Shown: positions 9,401-18,710, numbered from the stretch's first letter. The stretch: DNA of 39,883 nucleotides from Seminavis robusta (GCA_903772945.1 CAICTM010001014.1:1-39883); one strand, 5' to 3'. A program made the numbers and translations. The notes: generated from the letters alone by a model not told the origin.

Positions 9401-10867
9401 GCGCTTGCTTGGAACGGAGGGATCCAGAACAGCTCTGTTCAGTGGGTTGGTCTGAACCACAAGAAGCTTACCCAACTCGTAGACGCTTTACATCCGAGTG
9501 CGCAGAAGGGCATGGAATATTTTGCAAGAGCCAACGACATCTTCTTTGAGGAAGAATCTTTCCGGAAGCCAAATCTCTGCGCGAGCGACCCAGCGTCTTG
9601 GCAGTTTGCCGACTTCAGCCTTCGAGTTTGGGCTTACAGCAACGTTGGTGAGGGTATTGTCTTTCGTTGCTCCGTTGGTGACGGTACGTTTGCCCCCGTG
9701 CCAGAAGAAGAGCAGCACGGCAAGGAAAATACAGGAGACCGGAATGAGGACAACGTTCCCGTACCTGACGACGAATCGGAAGACGATGACGACGTGCACC
9801 CAATTGTCCAACCCGACGAGGACGAGAACAACAGCGTCATTTCCGAAGATTCAGCAGCCGACCTCTATCTGGACGACGTTGATCGCTGGAAGAGGCAATC
9901 GTTTGGAAGCGCCAAAGAATTGCCCAAACCAGTTGGTGACAAGTTCGACCATACAAAACTCTTGACCGGAGTCAATATCATGGGCAAGACAAGCTTTGGC
10001 ATCCTCAAAGCTGGTGCGACCACCACGATCCAATCAACCGGAATGGTAGGAAACGAGGTAGACGACGACGTGACCAGTGACGAGGAAAATGAAGACGATG
10101 GAACGGAGCCAGCCCAAGCATCAGACCAGTTACGGTCAAAGTCAAGAGCTGCAATTCCTCGTGCCTTGGCGATGGTTGAATCACTTATCAGCAGCCATAC
10201 TGTCAAGATCAGCGCTGGAACGGACGGGCATGTCGATGAATACGATCTTGCGAAAGATTTCGTCCTCGACGGAAAGAAGACTCCTTTCAATAGAGGGTAT
10301 GGACGACGTCCTCTCGTGGGAGATGTTTACGGGTGGAACAGGATGACGCCTCAATACCATGCCGAATGTGTGGAATTTTGCAGGAAAGGAGCCATGAACA
10401 AAGCAGATAAGATGAACGCAAAGCAAATGTATGACTTGCTATTTGAGAGGCACAAAAGCTACATGATCCCCTCGGAGCACACCATCCAGAACAAACTTCA
10501 ACCCATGATAGAGAAGGTAAACAAAGAGGAAGAAGAGAAGAAACAAGACGAAAAGAAAAAAACCAAGGGCAAAACGAAAGCTGCCAAGGCAAAAGAGCAG
10601 CAAGAAAAGGAAGAGCCGCCTTCAAAGGAGTACGCAGCTGCCGAGAAAAGGGCGTTGGATGCTGTGAAACGAAAGATAAAGCAGCGAGGATCGAGTCTCA
10701 TGAAACCAATGTACGTTTATCAGCGGCTCTACAGCAAAGGAGTTTGTTCTCGTTTGACAAAAGACGAACAAAAGAAGCTATCGGATAAGGTAAGAGGCAG
10801 ATGGAGCGCCCTCAAGAGCTCAAGGAAAAACAGGAGAGACAAGCTTGTGAAGAAAGTATTATTGTAG
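6434..10867 (+). CDS. Large transposase-like protein with a D-D-D core, 1477 aa
   Basis: A single uninterrupted frame; I start it at the ATG at 6434 (CACCATGG) because upstream in-frame codons offer no ATG. In order: a basic Ala/Pro-rich N-terminus with four (R/K)(R/M)TTRA-like units separated by STPEPAP spacers (about residues 50-160); a Cys/His cluster from about residue 165 ending in CKRCCSVC; acidic Ser/Asp tracts; and a CNACKF motif. A core follows with three acidic positions: VVIDWKM (D819), VCSDNASCY (D913), and DGKCLIDAHF (D956, H958). C-terminal to it are acidic linkers, a Lys/Glu-rich helix and a basic end. The spacing of the acidic residues and the SDNAxCY...GK motif suggest an RNase H-fold DDE-type transposase; this is inference from motifs, and I cannot name the superfamily. 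Its intactness argues for recent activity or domestication. Confidence 0.7.
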   Translation: MASRQGRYQNRERKKRQIVFSPSSKQERDQKGRRIFSPRSLLSPGKKKSGETNDEASQPRNLFGRKTRASARALAAEVPSTPEPAPSPAAFFRRRMTRAGKAAEVPSTPEPIIGRRTTRASAAAPPSTPEPAPAPAPIISRRTTRAAAAAPAPAPKPANKPNLVEKCKANGLKLEHSWALCALKCGPDQKATSHWKKGPCECHDPPIQCKRCCSVCKVTSRKGFMKLEINTSAAPLVSPPSPRMSKTRAQEKIDQTNQELEQDFGFDCVDETTYQPPETLRDVARYLGIPGELNMPSTRHWDSAEQAQEFFVGDPRASLRLVNSMAVTCSKVIDFGLSKSAKSASLNASMQRQVGLALIRRSRQTMASAKAATAASSNALVAAMNGSDSDDDSSDSFAPSSESDDSFGQFGETSLADPLIGFDPDFAIEERDKLVASLLKICNAHSNRKRHAEYRTARAVLVDGTKAKHLNSIRQQNGHKQFGRESRKRATQDFELAGGGKALIPPPITRKRVSDLTLTHALMVMLSTDNVGLWSWGTKTVNVSSRNGQLKDRFELPKVFTRRSKQDIYYHYKATFEGDDVDRPNWKPIGRTLFMEILSLVVSGDSGMLTAVDYVTSMLLHDTCNLLLRIIGDMLASDQGIVEKFTTWLEVTRNFLKVQYIEHARMDEDNECCSHGLQHALGQPDNYATMYYSDIEENSDAGFKLDGVDETTADDETPPSISCNACKFPFFFLHNLEEAVKEHHQSRLDRIDSTRSDHDERLEDVLAAINDAGEKFYLFMAHKNRVAQQQDSQAQIDEEMQQEVRTSKSDGTKVMVVIDWKMKFEPKGRLESTAEHYGKRGISWHGAFAYFYRYQIDQSTGEEYVERVVVKTDQILEGESNQGAEAVLSMFEAFLCGLEDEFPHLKELVVCSDNASCYHKKELILGMALLNLVKGRSIRITRYTHSETQDGKCLIDAHFARGTRQVIKYIKCSRAIENKKVKSSKDLSMALAWNGGIQNSSVQWVGLNHKKLTQLVDALHPSAQKGMEYFARANDIFFEEESFRKPNLCASDPASWQFADFSLRVWAYSNVGEGIVFRCSVGDGTFAPVPEEEQHGKENTGDRNEDNVPVPDDESEDDDDVHPIVQPDEDENNSVISEDSAADLYLDDVDRWKRQSFGSAKELPKPVGDKFDHTKLLTGVNIMGKTSFGILKAGATTTIQSTGMVGNEVDDDVTSDEENEDDGTEPAQASDQLRSKSRAAIPRALAMVESLISSHTVKISAGTDGHVDEYDLAKDFVLDGKKTPFNRGYGRRPLVGDVYGWNRMTPQYHAECVEFCRKGAMNKADKMNAKQMYDLLFERHKSYMIPSEHTIQNKLQPMIEKVNKEEEEKKQDEKKKTKGKTKAAKAKEQQEKEEPPSKEYAAAEKRALDAVKRKIKQRGSSLMKPMYVYQRLYSKGVCSRLTKDEQKKLSDKVRGRWSALKSSRKNRRDKLVKKVLL

Positions 10868-11533
10868 CGTGGTAACCGTGTAAGAGAGCGACTATATACC
10901 TGTTACCGTCGTTTGCTGTTGCCGTCGTTTGCTGTTGCCGTCGTGCGTCGTTGCTCTAGCCATTAGATTGATGGACCTACACGGTTGATACCCTGCAGAG
11001 CCACTTCTGTTGCAGCCATCTAGGCCAGATCACGGCAACAAGACGCAACAGAAATAGCAACATCGAGCACCAAATAGAGCGGCGACTCGCGACTCAACAA
11101 CAGCAACAACAACAGAACCACCTCTGCCGCCATTCAACCTCGATTTTGCCATATCCAGCCGCTCTTTCCAGTCAAAGTCACATCCTCACCACCCCGCAGC
11201 TGTCGGCCGACAGCATGGGTGGTCCACCGCTATCTACCAACACCTTTCCGGAGCACAAACGGAGCAAAATGGGCGGCGGAAGCAGCGCAACAGGTGCGTC
11301 CAGCTGCGTCCAACGTCACGACAAAAGACAACAACCCAGCTCTTTCTCCCCTCCGTTTGAGACGATCAGACAAGCTTTGGAGGCCATTCTTGTGCGTCTA
11401 TAGTGTTTTTAATAGTGTTAGAAGACATCGGAAGTGGCCGCTAGCTTGTCCCCATCTTGGTTGATGGTGCTGGGTAGTCACTTTTGTGTCACGAAACCGA
11501 TTTTTGAGTCGGGTTCACCCGCGAATCCCGTGT
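10868..11533. other. 3' region of the large gene, with a short tandem repeat
   Basis: No coding region I can support. Two perfect tandem copies of the 16-mer CCGTCGTTTGCTGTTG (10906-10921 and 10922-10937) are followed by a partial third. CAA/CAG-rich sequence lies at 11090-11120. The helical-spaced array begins immediately after this stretch. Confidence 0.45.
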
Positions 11534-11870
11534 TAAGAGACGATACATCGAGGCATAGGAGATGATTTAAAGGATTTAAGAGACGAAAGCAATCGGCTCC
11601 TATATTTAGGAGATGATTCAGTAGGAGACATTCCAATTAGAAGACGATCGTTTCGAAATAGGAGACGATCCAAAAGATTTAGGAGACGATACCATACAGT
11701 TTACATGGTACACTTAGGAGACGATCCGTTGATAATAGGAGACGATCCGTTGAAAATAGGAGACGATTCAAGAGGAGACGAAAGATTTAAGAGATGATGC
11801 GTTTCGTCTCCTATTTTTAGGAGACGAAATCCATTAAATAGGAGACGATCAACAGGATTTAGGAGACGAT
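11534..11870. repeat. Array of 17 short motifs (consensus TAGGAGACGAT) with regular spacing
   Basis: Matches start at 11534, 11556, 11577, 11607, 11622, 11638, 11659, 11680, 11715, 11736, 11757, 11772, 11788, 11803 (inverted), 11818, 11839 and 11860. Nine are exact or nearly so; the rest differ at one to three positions. Start-to-start distances are 22, 21, 30, 15, 16, 21, 21, 35, 21, 21, 15, 16, 15, 15, 21 and 21 bp. The dominant 21-bp step is two turns of B-DNA, and 15-16 bp is about one and a half, so the array looks like a set of protein-binding sites rather than a simple satellite. Several sites fall in groups of three at 21-bp spacing. It ends 17 bp before the right inverted-repeat copy. 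Confidence 0.8.
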
Positions 11871-11886
11871 CGATAGCACGACTCGA

Positions 11887-11902
11887 GTTTCCACAGAGGT
11901 CC
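11887..11902 (-). repeat. Right copy of 16-bp inverted repeat
   Basis: GTTTCCACAGAGGTCC, the exact reverse complement of 4121-4136. It lies 17 bp beyond the last motif of the short-repeat array. Confidence 0.5.
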
Positions 11903-13760
11903 AGTATTGCACTCAGTTCTTCAGGTGTGTGTGCGGTTTCTGTGGTTTCCTTCGTGTGTCGTGACTTGTGCGGGCTTTAGAAGAAGGCTTCGCCAATTAT
12001 TTGGGACGGCTTTGAGAAGGGCTTATGAGCACTGAGCACAGAACTGAATGAGCAGCAGGATCAGCAGGATATACGATAAAGGACACTTTCACTGGGGGTG
12101 ACTTAGAGATTTCTTGAAGACATAAATGCCTTGGGAATTCCTATTTTCCCTTACTGTCGCCTCGGTGAAACGCTGACAACGGAAGGACATCCTTGGGTTT
12201 TCAACCTTGGCAACGCGCTTGCAAAGGTTATCACAGTTATATCTTTTCCTTGTCCTTAAAACCTTATCCAGCTAGCTAGCAAGCATCTTTAAAAAAAACA
12301 GAATACCCAAATGGGGCTTGAGCAGCGGCTGCAGTAGCTCTCTAAAGTAAATTGTGTCTATTGCTGGTTACAACTCTAAAAGCTAATCTTATAGGGAGCC
12401 ATGTATGCTCTCTATGTATCGTTGGTCTGTTCAATGGCCAACAGGATATCAACCATTTTGCTCCCCCCTCGCTCCTTAAGGATGTCCCACGGGGGATACT
12501 GTGCTCCTTGGTTTTAAGAGATGAAATAACACGAGAATAGCACGAGACCAACAACAAAACCTCCATCATTCTAGTCGTGCCAGCTTGCATGGGCAATAGA
12601 CATGTGATAGCTTGTTTTGGCTACATGTCATAAACTATCTTGTACAGTACCCTTCGGGTCATCGCTCTGATGCTGCTAAAAGAAACATAAAAGGGGCTAA
12701 TTGATACTAGCACTCTATCGCCAAAGTTAACAGCCCCGTCATGGTTCGACGGGTTTTGAGATACCATCTTTAGCTAACGATTGTGGATGCCCATTAACAT
12801 GTTTTATGTTTCTTTTAGGTCATTAAAATAGAGCTAATCAATCTCTACAAGGTATACTATAACACTCTATGCAAGCTCTCAACAGATGCCGAGCACCAAT
12901 TGGTTGAACACAGCCACTCCCAGTGGAGGCTTTGTTGTTGTTGTCGTGCTTTTCTCGTGTTGTTTTCGAAGCATGACTGAAACTGGCTCTTACCCCGGGA
13001 CATCCTTAACGTATCTAACCTCAGCAGTCTATCTGCCTGAGCCCTCTACCCCTTTTTCAGTATTTCCTATTTCCTATTACGTCTCCTGAGACGACGCTCC
13101 TTTTGGTTACCCCCTCAGTTGCACACTGGCATCGATTTGCCGGCGTTTACTTTGTAAATTAGAGTAGTGGCACGTCAGTTGCAGAATCAACGGTCATGTG
13201 TATCCATAAGTAACAGGTTCTCTTCGATAAAATAGATCAATTCGTGATAAAGGAACCGTTGAAGTTACTAAGGTTAAGGATTTACAAAGAATCGAGGATC
13301 GCAATGAGGTAAGCCTATGATCAAAAGCGCCAATTGAAGGTGCAGCGCTGACTTCTCTCCTCATTTGATTCATATGGTAACAGGGAGATCAGCTCGGCGT
13401 CAACAGGTGAGTTGTCATTTAATTATTCGATGGGATCGTTGCATCTCTTCTATCAAGCCTCACTCAAGCCGACCTCTCGGTGCAGAAGGAAAAGCATCCC
13501 CATTGAATCCTATGGACCATGGGATGGCAGTCAGTTCTCGGCCCATGACGGCCAAGTTGGAATTTGAAAAACAATGGTAAGTCGCCGGTCGTCTGAGTTG
13601 AGCACAGAAAACAAAACTCATATCTATTTGTTGTTTTCTCTGCTGTACTGCTGACGGCGAGGAAATCCATTGTCGAACAAATGATCGGTGCGCCGGGAGA
13701 ACAAGAAAGGAGAGGCTACCCTACTAGGAGGAGCTGTTATCTCCAGCCCTACCAACAGTC
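11903..13760. other. Gene-poor stretch before the LTR retrotransposon
   Basis: Nearly 1.9 kb without a coding region I can support; the short open frames have no composition, start context or similarity to back them. It contains a 17-bp inverted repeat (12676-12818), one AGCTAGCT palindrome (12270-12277) and AT-richer sequence around 12240-12300 and 12660-12860. Confidence 0.5.
12676..12818. repeat. 17-bp inverted repeat with a 109-bp loop
   Basis: CTAAAAGAAACATAAAA at 12676-12692 is matched exactly as its reverse complement at 12802-12818. Related GCTAATTGAT and GCTAATCAAT words lie just inside the left arm and just outside the right arm. It could be the remains of a small inverted-repeat element. 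Confidence 0.5.
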
Positions 13761-14167
13761 TGCAATACACGGCTCTTAGCCTTATTCGCGACTCGATCCT
13801 AGATAGGTTTGAGTTCGACTCATGACTGAGTCTCTCGTGAATAGTCATTTGAGACAGGGTTCTCATGACCGCTAGTCATACTAGGTCGATGATGAAACAT
13901 CGCGCTAGATATTTAGCTGGCGTGGAGAGATTCCACGCTACTAGATAATGCTGACGATTTCACGCGTTCCTTTTTTGGATCGTGGAACGAGTAGGATTCT
14001 ACCACAACTACTTATCACACTTTAAGTCTCCCGCGGAGTTCAGTCTACGATCCCTTGATTGTGATCTTTCTTCGTTGATTAGTTTTCATGACTTTCTAAT
14101 CCTCTCATAACTTTCATCTCTCAAAATCAAAACACCGAAGATCTTTACACTAGTTTTACGTAGTGCA
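13761..14167 (+). repeat. 5' LTR of the gypsy element
   Basis: The LTR begins TGCAATACACGG and ends GTAGTGCA. It is 407 bp against 423 bp in the 3' LTR. The first ~190 bp match the 3' copy closely. From about 13950 on it lacks many single bases present in the 3' copy. A GCGTGGA...TCCACGC hairpin (about 13919-13937) is kept in both LTRs. Confidence 0.88.
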
Positions 14168-15130
14168 TTTTGTTAACAAACACATAGCTTTCAGTACCCT
14201 CAACCTATTCCTTCACCATGAAGATGCTCAAGGAAGCATGCGTTTCGCAACTGAGAAACATTGCGTGACAAACCCTTTCTTCCTCTCGTCGACAATGACG
14301 AAGAAAACGAGATCGACGATACTCGTGCAACCACTTGCAAACTTCGCAACCATGTTGCCAAACGAAATCAGAAGACTCTGACAATGAGGACAACTCCTCT
14401 ATCAATTCAATCACTTGGATGGAGAAATCTCTATCTGAGGATTAGCCAGGATGATGACTCAACGGAACATGTTCCTGATTTCTCATACCAAAGTTGAAGA
14501 TATCTCACTAACAGTAAAAGAATTGTTTGCAACTGATGAACACTGCGCAAATTAGATGATTGCCTAGAAGCTGCTCAACTAGACTCTGATGATCTATTAG
14601 CATCGTTAACCTCGTCCGTGGCAACCACCTCGTAAACGTCGGAAGACAAGAGACCTCAAAAAATCGTCTATGTTAGATTAACAAACGAGAAAAAGGAAAC
14701 CACCGTTACACTCCGTTGCTACTGATACAGGAGCTCCGAACCTTGATTGCTCAACCTCTGCTAAAAATTACGATGAAGATCTTGGGGGCGTCAAACGATG
14801 TGGACTACCCCTGCAGGAGAATTAAACACCAGCACGAAGTGCAAAGGTGCATTATGATTCCTGAATTCACGAGATAGAATTATCGAGTGGGATTTACACG
14901 TCACCAAAAGCTTGGGGCGTATGACATGATCTATAGGTCGAGACATCTCTCTGACTAGGATTCAAGTTCGATTTCCTACCATGTAGTGGAGTGGGACGGC
15001 GCTCTATTCTATGAAAGACAGCGACACAAAGAAGAAGAAAACTTTTTCATTCCTGATCCTACCGCTGTTGATGACAGTGCAGATTCTCAAGAAGATTCTT
15101 GATGCGAAATACGAACAAGTGACTTAACAG
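14168..15130 (+). pseudogene. Gag and protease region of the gypsy element, broken
   Basis: The first ~500 bp show no recognisable protein, as expected for a fast-evolving gag with indels. At 14715-14738 the sequence reads VATDTGAP, the catalytic DTGA signature of a retroviral-type aspartic protease that cleaves the polyprotein. No long frame survives around it, so this copy cannot make the protein as sequenced. Confidence 0.55.
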
Positions 15131-17172
15131 GTTTGCCAAAGTCAAATCAGTTAAACAAGGAAGAGAAGGAACAGCTTCATTCCTTACTGACAAGTACTCT
15201 GACCTATTCGATGTACTTTAGGAAAGTGCAGATGGACGACTACGAAGTAGAACTTCTCCCTGATGCTAAACCCTATCATGCCAGGGCTATCCTATTCCAC
15301 GTGTCCATACCAACACTCTTAAGATGGAGTTGAACGTCTCTGCGAAACAGGAGCACTCAAGAAGGTAACCGTTCCAAGTGGCGGCACCAACTTTATCATT
15401 CCAAGAAAGATGATCTGACGATTCATCTCGATTTCCGGGAACTGAACAAAAGGTTAAGCGGAAGCCTTATCCTATCCAAAAAATACAGGAATGCTCTTGA
15501 ATCTAGATGGATTCAATACGTTACTAGTCTAGACCTGAACATTGGGTACTATCACATCGAGCTGTCCCTCACTCGAAGCAACTCTGTACCATCGTACTCC
15601 GTGGGGAAAGTACGAACCAGAGGTTGCCAATGCCTATGTAATAGTCCCGCAATCTTCCAAAGAAGATGGGAACAACATGCACGACCTTGAAAGTCCGTGC
15701 ATACATTGATATCTACTCATCCTAACTAACGCGATCTGGCAGATCACGTTGAAAAGTTGATGAAGTTCTCCGAAAGCTTCGAGAAGCCGGACTTAAGATC
15801 AATGCTACCAAGTCCTTCTTCGCGAAGAGGAGAAATTGATAACTAGGTTACTGGATTATCGAGAAGGGATCCAACCTATAACAACAAAAATAGACGCGAT
15901 CAGAATACGCTCCTTCCACACAGAAACTCCGTAGATTCATTGGACTAGTGAACTACTATCGAGACATGTGGATTAGACGATCACATTACTGGCCCCACTC
16001 GCTTCTTGACTTCAAAAAAACGAAGTGGAAAGGGAAGCGAAAACGACAAGGCCTTTAGCAGATGAAGAAGATCATCAGCAAGAACCTTGCTCCTTACCCT
16101 GACTTCAATGTACATTCGTTATCCACACGGATGCGAGTATACTCAACTAGTGCAGTATTTCCCAGAAGGGAAAACCTATCGCGTTTACAGCAGAAAGCTC
16201 AACCTGCTCAGAAAGTTACACAGTTACCGAAAAGAACTTCTCAGTATCGTAGAAACTCTAAAAGAGTTCCGTAACATTCTTCTGGGCAGAAGATTTTTGT
16301 ACATACGGACCACAAAATCTTACATGTAAGAACTTCAATACGATCGCGTAATGCATGGCGCCTTATTCTGGAAGAATACGGCCCTGAACTACGGTACATC
16401 AAGGGCGAACAGACATCGTCGCTGATGCGTTGTCGAGACTTACACATCTCAACAACGACGGTTCTTCGAAACAGATGGACGCCAGCAGATCGCTGAACTC
16501 ATGGCTGCAAGACGAAGAGGACTTCCCTAGCGAGTTCCCTCTCTTGTTCCCCAGATCGAACATCTCAGAAGACGACAACGATTCAAGAATCTCCTCAGGG
16601 ACAAGCCAAACGACTAAAAAAGCAATCTTTCCCCAGAGGGGATAAGTCCTACGACTTAGTAGTAAGGACGAGAAAATCGTCGTACCTAATATGCAGAAAG
16701 CTAGTTGAATGGTACCATGGTGTGCTATGCATCCTGGCGAGACTCGCACAGACTAACCATCAGCCAACACTACACCTGGAAGGATGCGCAAGACTGAGCA
16801 GGCCGTATGTCAGCGTTGCCAAAGCTGCCAGATAACAAACCAAGACGCGTAAGTGGGATTGATGCCTCCAAAGACTTGCGAGGGATCCCTTGGAAAGACT
16901 TGTATTGACCTGATAGGTCCCTACAACGTCGGGATCCTAAGAAAAAGAATTCCTTACACTTCATTGCTTGACATGATTGATCCCGTACCGGATGGTTCGA
17001 GATTGCAGAATCTGCTCCAAGGCAGCAGACGAAGTAGCATCGTCCTAGAACAACGTGGCTTACTCGTATCCATGGCCCTGGGTTATCATGGATAGAGGAC
17101 GGAGTTCCGCGCAGAGGTCGAGAAGATCTCCGGGATGAACTCATCACCACGCGCAACCCTCAAGCCAACTCC
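15131..17172 (+). pseudogene. Reverse transcriptase, RNase H and N-terminal integrase, broken
   Basis: Recognisable pieces appear in order but in shifting frames: YEVELLPDAKPYHARA (about 15240, start of the polymerase region), FRELNKR and KPYPI (about 15440-15470), SLDLNIGYYHIEL (about 15527-15565), AYID from the catalytic site (about 15700), and INATKSFFAK (about 15800). Then come IGLVNYYRDMW (about 15940), the RNase H segment VIHTDASEY and KELLSIVETLKEFRNILLG (about 16120-16290), a His/Cys zinc region with CQRCQSCQ (about 16810-16835) and IDLIGPYNVG of the integrase core (about 16900). Indels average roughly one every 30 to 60 bp, nearly all one or two bases. Confidence 0.75.
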
Positions 17173-17655
17173 ATGGTCGAGCGTGCTCATCAGACCATAC
17201 GCAACTTGATCGCTGTTCAAAACATCAAGTGCCAAGACGACCTCGTGAACGGATCCTGGGATGGAGTCCTCACGGCGGTTCGCTTCGCAATGAACGCCAC
17301 GATTCATACCACCTTGCGTGCAACGCCTGCACAGCTCGTGTTCAACCGTGACGCGATTCACAACGTCCGTTTCGAAGCAAACTGGAAGTACATCAAGGAA
17401 CGTCGCCAACGACTCATCCAACAGAACAACGATAGGGAGAATGCGACGCGTGTCCCTCATCAATACAATGTCAACGATACCGTGATGATTCAGCAGTATC
17501 AGCACCGCAAGTACGGTCAGCCAAAGTACAAAGGTCCTTACACTGTAGACAGAGTCAATGACAATGGCACTGTACGGCTCCAACATGCTACCGCCAATGG
17601 CGGCACAGTCTACCAGACTTGGAACATAAGGTATATACACCCATACAAGGCCTGA
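17173..17655 (+). pseudogene. Integrase C-terminal region, clean open frame of 160 aa
   Basis: A continuous frame from MVERAHQTIRNLIAVQ to a TGA at 17653-17655. It carries the end of the integrase catalytic core, in which the Glu of NPQANSMVERAHQT is the usual third catalytic residue; NPQAN falls in another frame just upstream. A C-terminal DNA-binding segment follows (KYGQPKYKGPYTVDRVNDNGTV), typical of Ty3/gypsy integrases. It is the tail of the polyprotein rather than an independent gene, and the upstream frameshifts leave it without a start. Compared with the preceding 3 kb, the absence of frameshifts here is abrupt. Confidence 0.75.
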
Positions 17656-17788
17656 TCCCCTTGTAGGATTGCCATCGTGCGACGCACATGTCTACATCCA
17701 ATCTCATGAGAGTGCCCCGCACTTTAAATCATATGTTCTCCTTGTCCGACTGATGTCGTGCCTTCTGTGACCCTTGTCAGGGGGCGAA

Positions 17789-18211
17789 TGCAATACACGG
17801 CTCTTAGCCTTATTCGCGACTCGATCCTAGATAGGGTTTGAGTTCGACTCATGACTGAGTCTTTCGTGAATAGTCATTGAGACAGGGTTCTCTTGACCGC
17901 TAGTCATACTAGGTCGATGGTGAAACATCGCGCTAGATATTTAGCTGGCGTGGAGAGATTCCACGCTACTAGATAAATGCTAGACGAATCTTCCACGCGT
18001 TCCGTTTTTGGATCGTGGAACGAGTAGGATTACTACCACAACCTACTCCATCACACTTTACAGTCTCCCGCGGGAGTTCAGATCTACGACCCTTTGATTG
18101 TGGATCTCTCTCGTTGATTAGTTTTCATAGCTTTCTAATCCTCTCATAACTTTCATTCTCTCAAACTCAAAACACTCGAAAGATCTTTACACTAGCTTTT
18201 AGCGTAGTGCA
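17789..18211 (+). repeat. 3' LTR of the gypsy element
   Basis: 423 bp, beginning TGCAATACACGG after a purine-rich tract and ending GCGTAGTGCA. It is the fuller of the two LTRs. Confidence 0.88.
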
Positions 18212-18500
18212 GTCTGAACGGATCGTCGTCCAGTCATTGAATGGCAACAAGAGGAGGCTGCATGACAACACACAAGAAAGTGGATAGTCCTACTGGATTC
18301 ACCCCTTCAGTATTATTTCCTAGTGTTTGGTTGGTGATTCATGTGTCAGTATCCACTTTCCTGTATACGCAAGTCCTCGAGTGAACGACTTGCTTCTTTC
18401 GTACGATAAAGATAGATAGATAACTCGTAAGATAATAGATCATCGATTACCGACCAATAGACCACTCCTTTCATTAGATAGACATCTTATAGATCAATAG

Positions 18501-18710
18501 GATTTACAATATACGGTTGTGCATGTATTCGTCATAAGGATCCAATGCGAGGTACCTGTACCGGAGTGTAGCGAGCAAAGCCAAACCTGAGTGTGTTCGG
18601 TACTGTTGCCACTGTTGCTAATGTAACTATACGGCAGCCGGCTACAATGGCTGGATTGACAATATTCGGTTGTGCATGTATTCGTCATAAGGATCCAACA
18701 CGAGGTAACT
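18501..18710. repeat. 58-bp direct repeat, 152 bp apart
   Basis: Copies at 18501-18558 and 18653-18710 share a core of GGTTGTGCATGTATTCGTCA and neighbouring bases, with about five differences in total. Confidence 0.7.

Larger units (their letters stand above)
4121..11902. mobile_element. Candidate 7.8-kb DNA transposon with three genes
   Basis: The 16-mer GGACCTCTGTGGAAAC at 4121-4136 is matched exactly, in inverted orientation, at 11887-11902, as terminal inverted repeats would be. Between the copies are a large gene with a transposase-like acidic triad, two small genes of unknown function, and a dense array of short repeats ending 17 bp inside the right copy. Subterminal arrays of short motifs are common transposase-binding regions. 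Against this, no clear target-site duplication is visible and the repeat is short enough that chance is possible in 40 kb. The boundaries are therefore tentative. Confidence 0.35.
13761..18211 (+). mobile_element. Ty3/gypsy LTR retrotransposon, complete in outline but frame-broken
   Basis: Two direct LTRs (13761-14167 and 17789-18211) enclose pol-like sequence in the order protease, reverse transcriptase, RNase H, integrase, which is the Ty3/gypsy (Metaviridae) order. A polypurine-like tract (CAGGGGGCGAA) precedes the 3' LTR. Flanks share a short direct repeat that can be read as GTCTG or CAGTC depending on where the LTR edge is set. The primer-binding site was not recognised. Almost all of gag-pol carries frameshifts; only the C-terminal integrase frame is long and clean. 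Confidence 0.9.

Noticed and set aside
11146..11403. 85-codon plus-strand open frame after the large gene
   Set aside because: No ATG at the start, low-complexity composition, no recognisable motif.
11534..11870. CRISPR-like array
   Set aside because: Units are only 11 bp and degenerate, spacers are mostly 4-10 bp, one copy is inverted, and the surroundings are eukaryotic with spliced genes.
4112..11911. A 9-bp target-site duplication around the candidate transposon (TTCATTACA and AGTATTGCA)
   Set aside because: Only 5 of 9 positions agree, not enough to claim a duplication.
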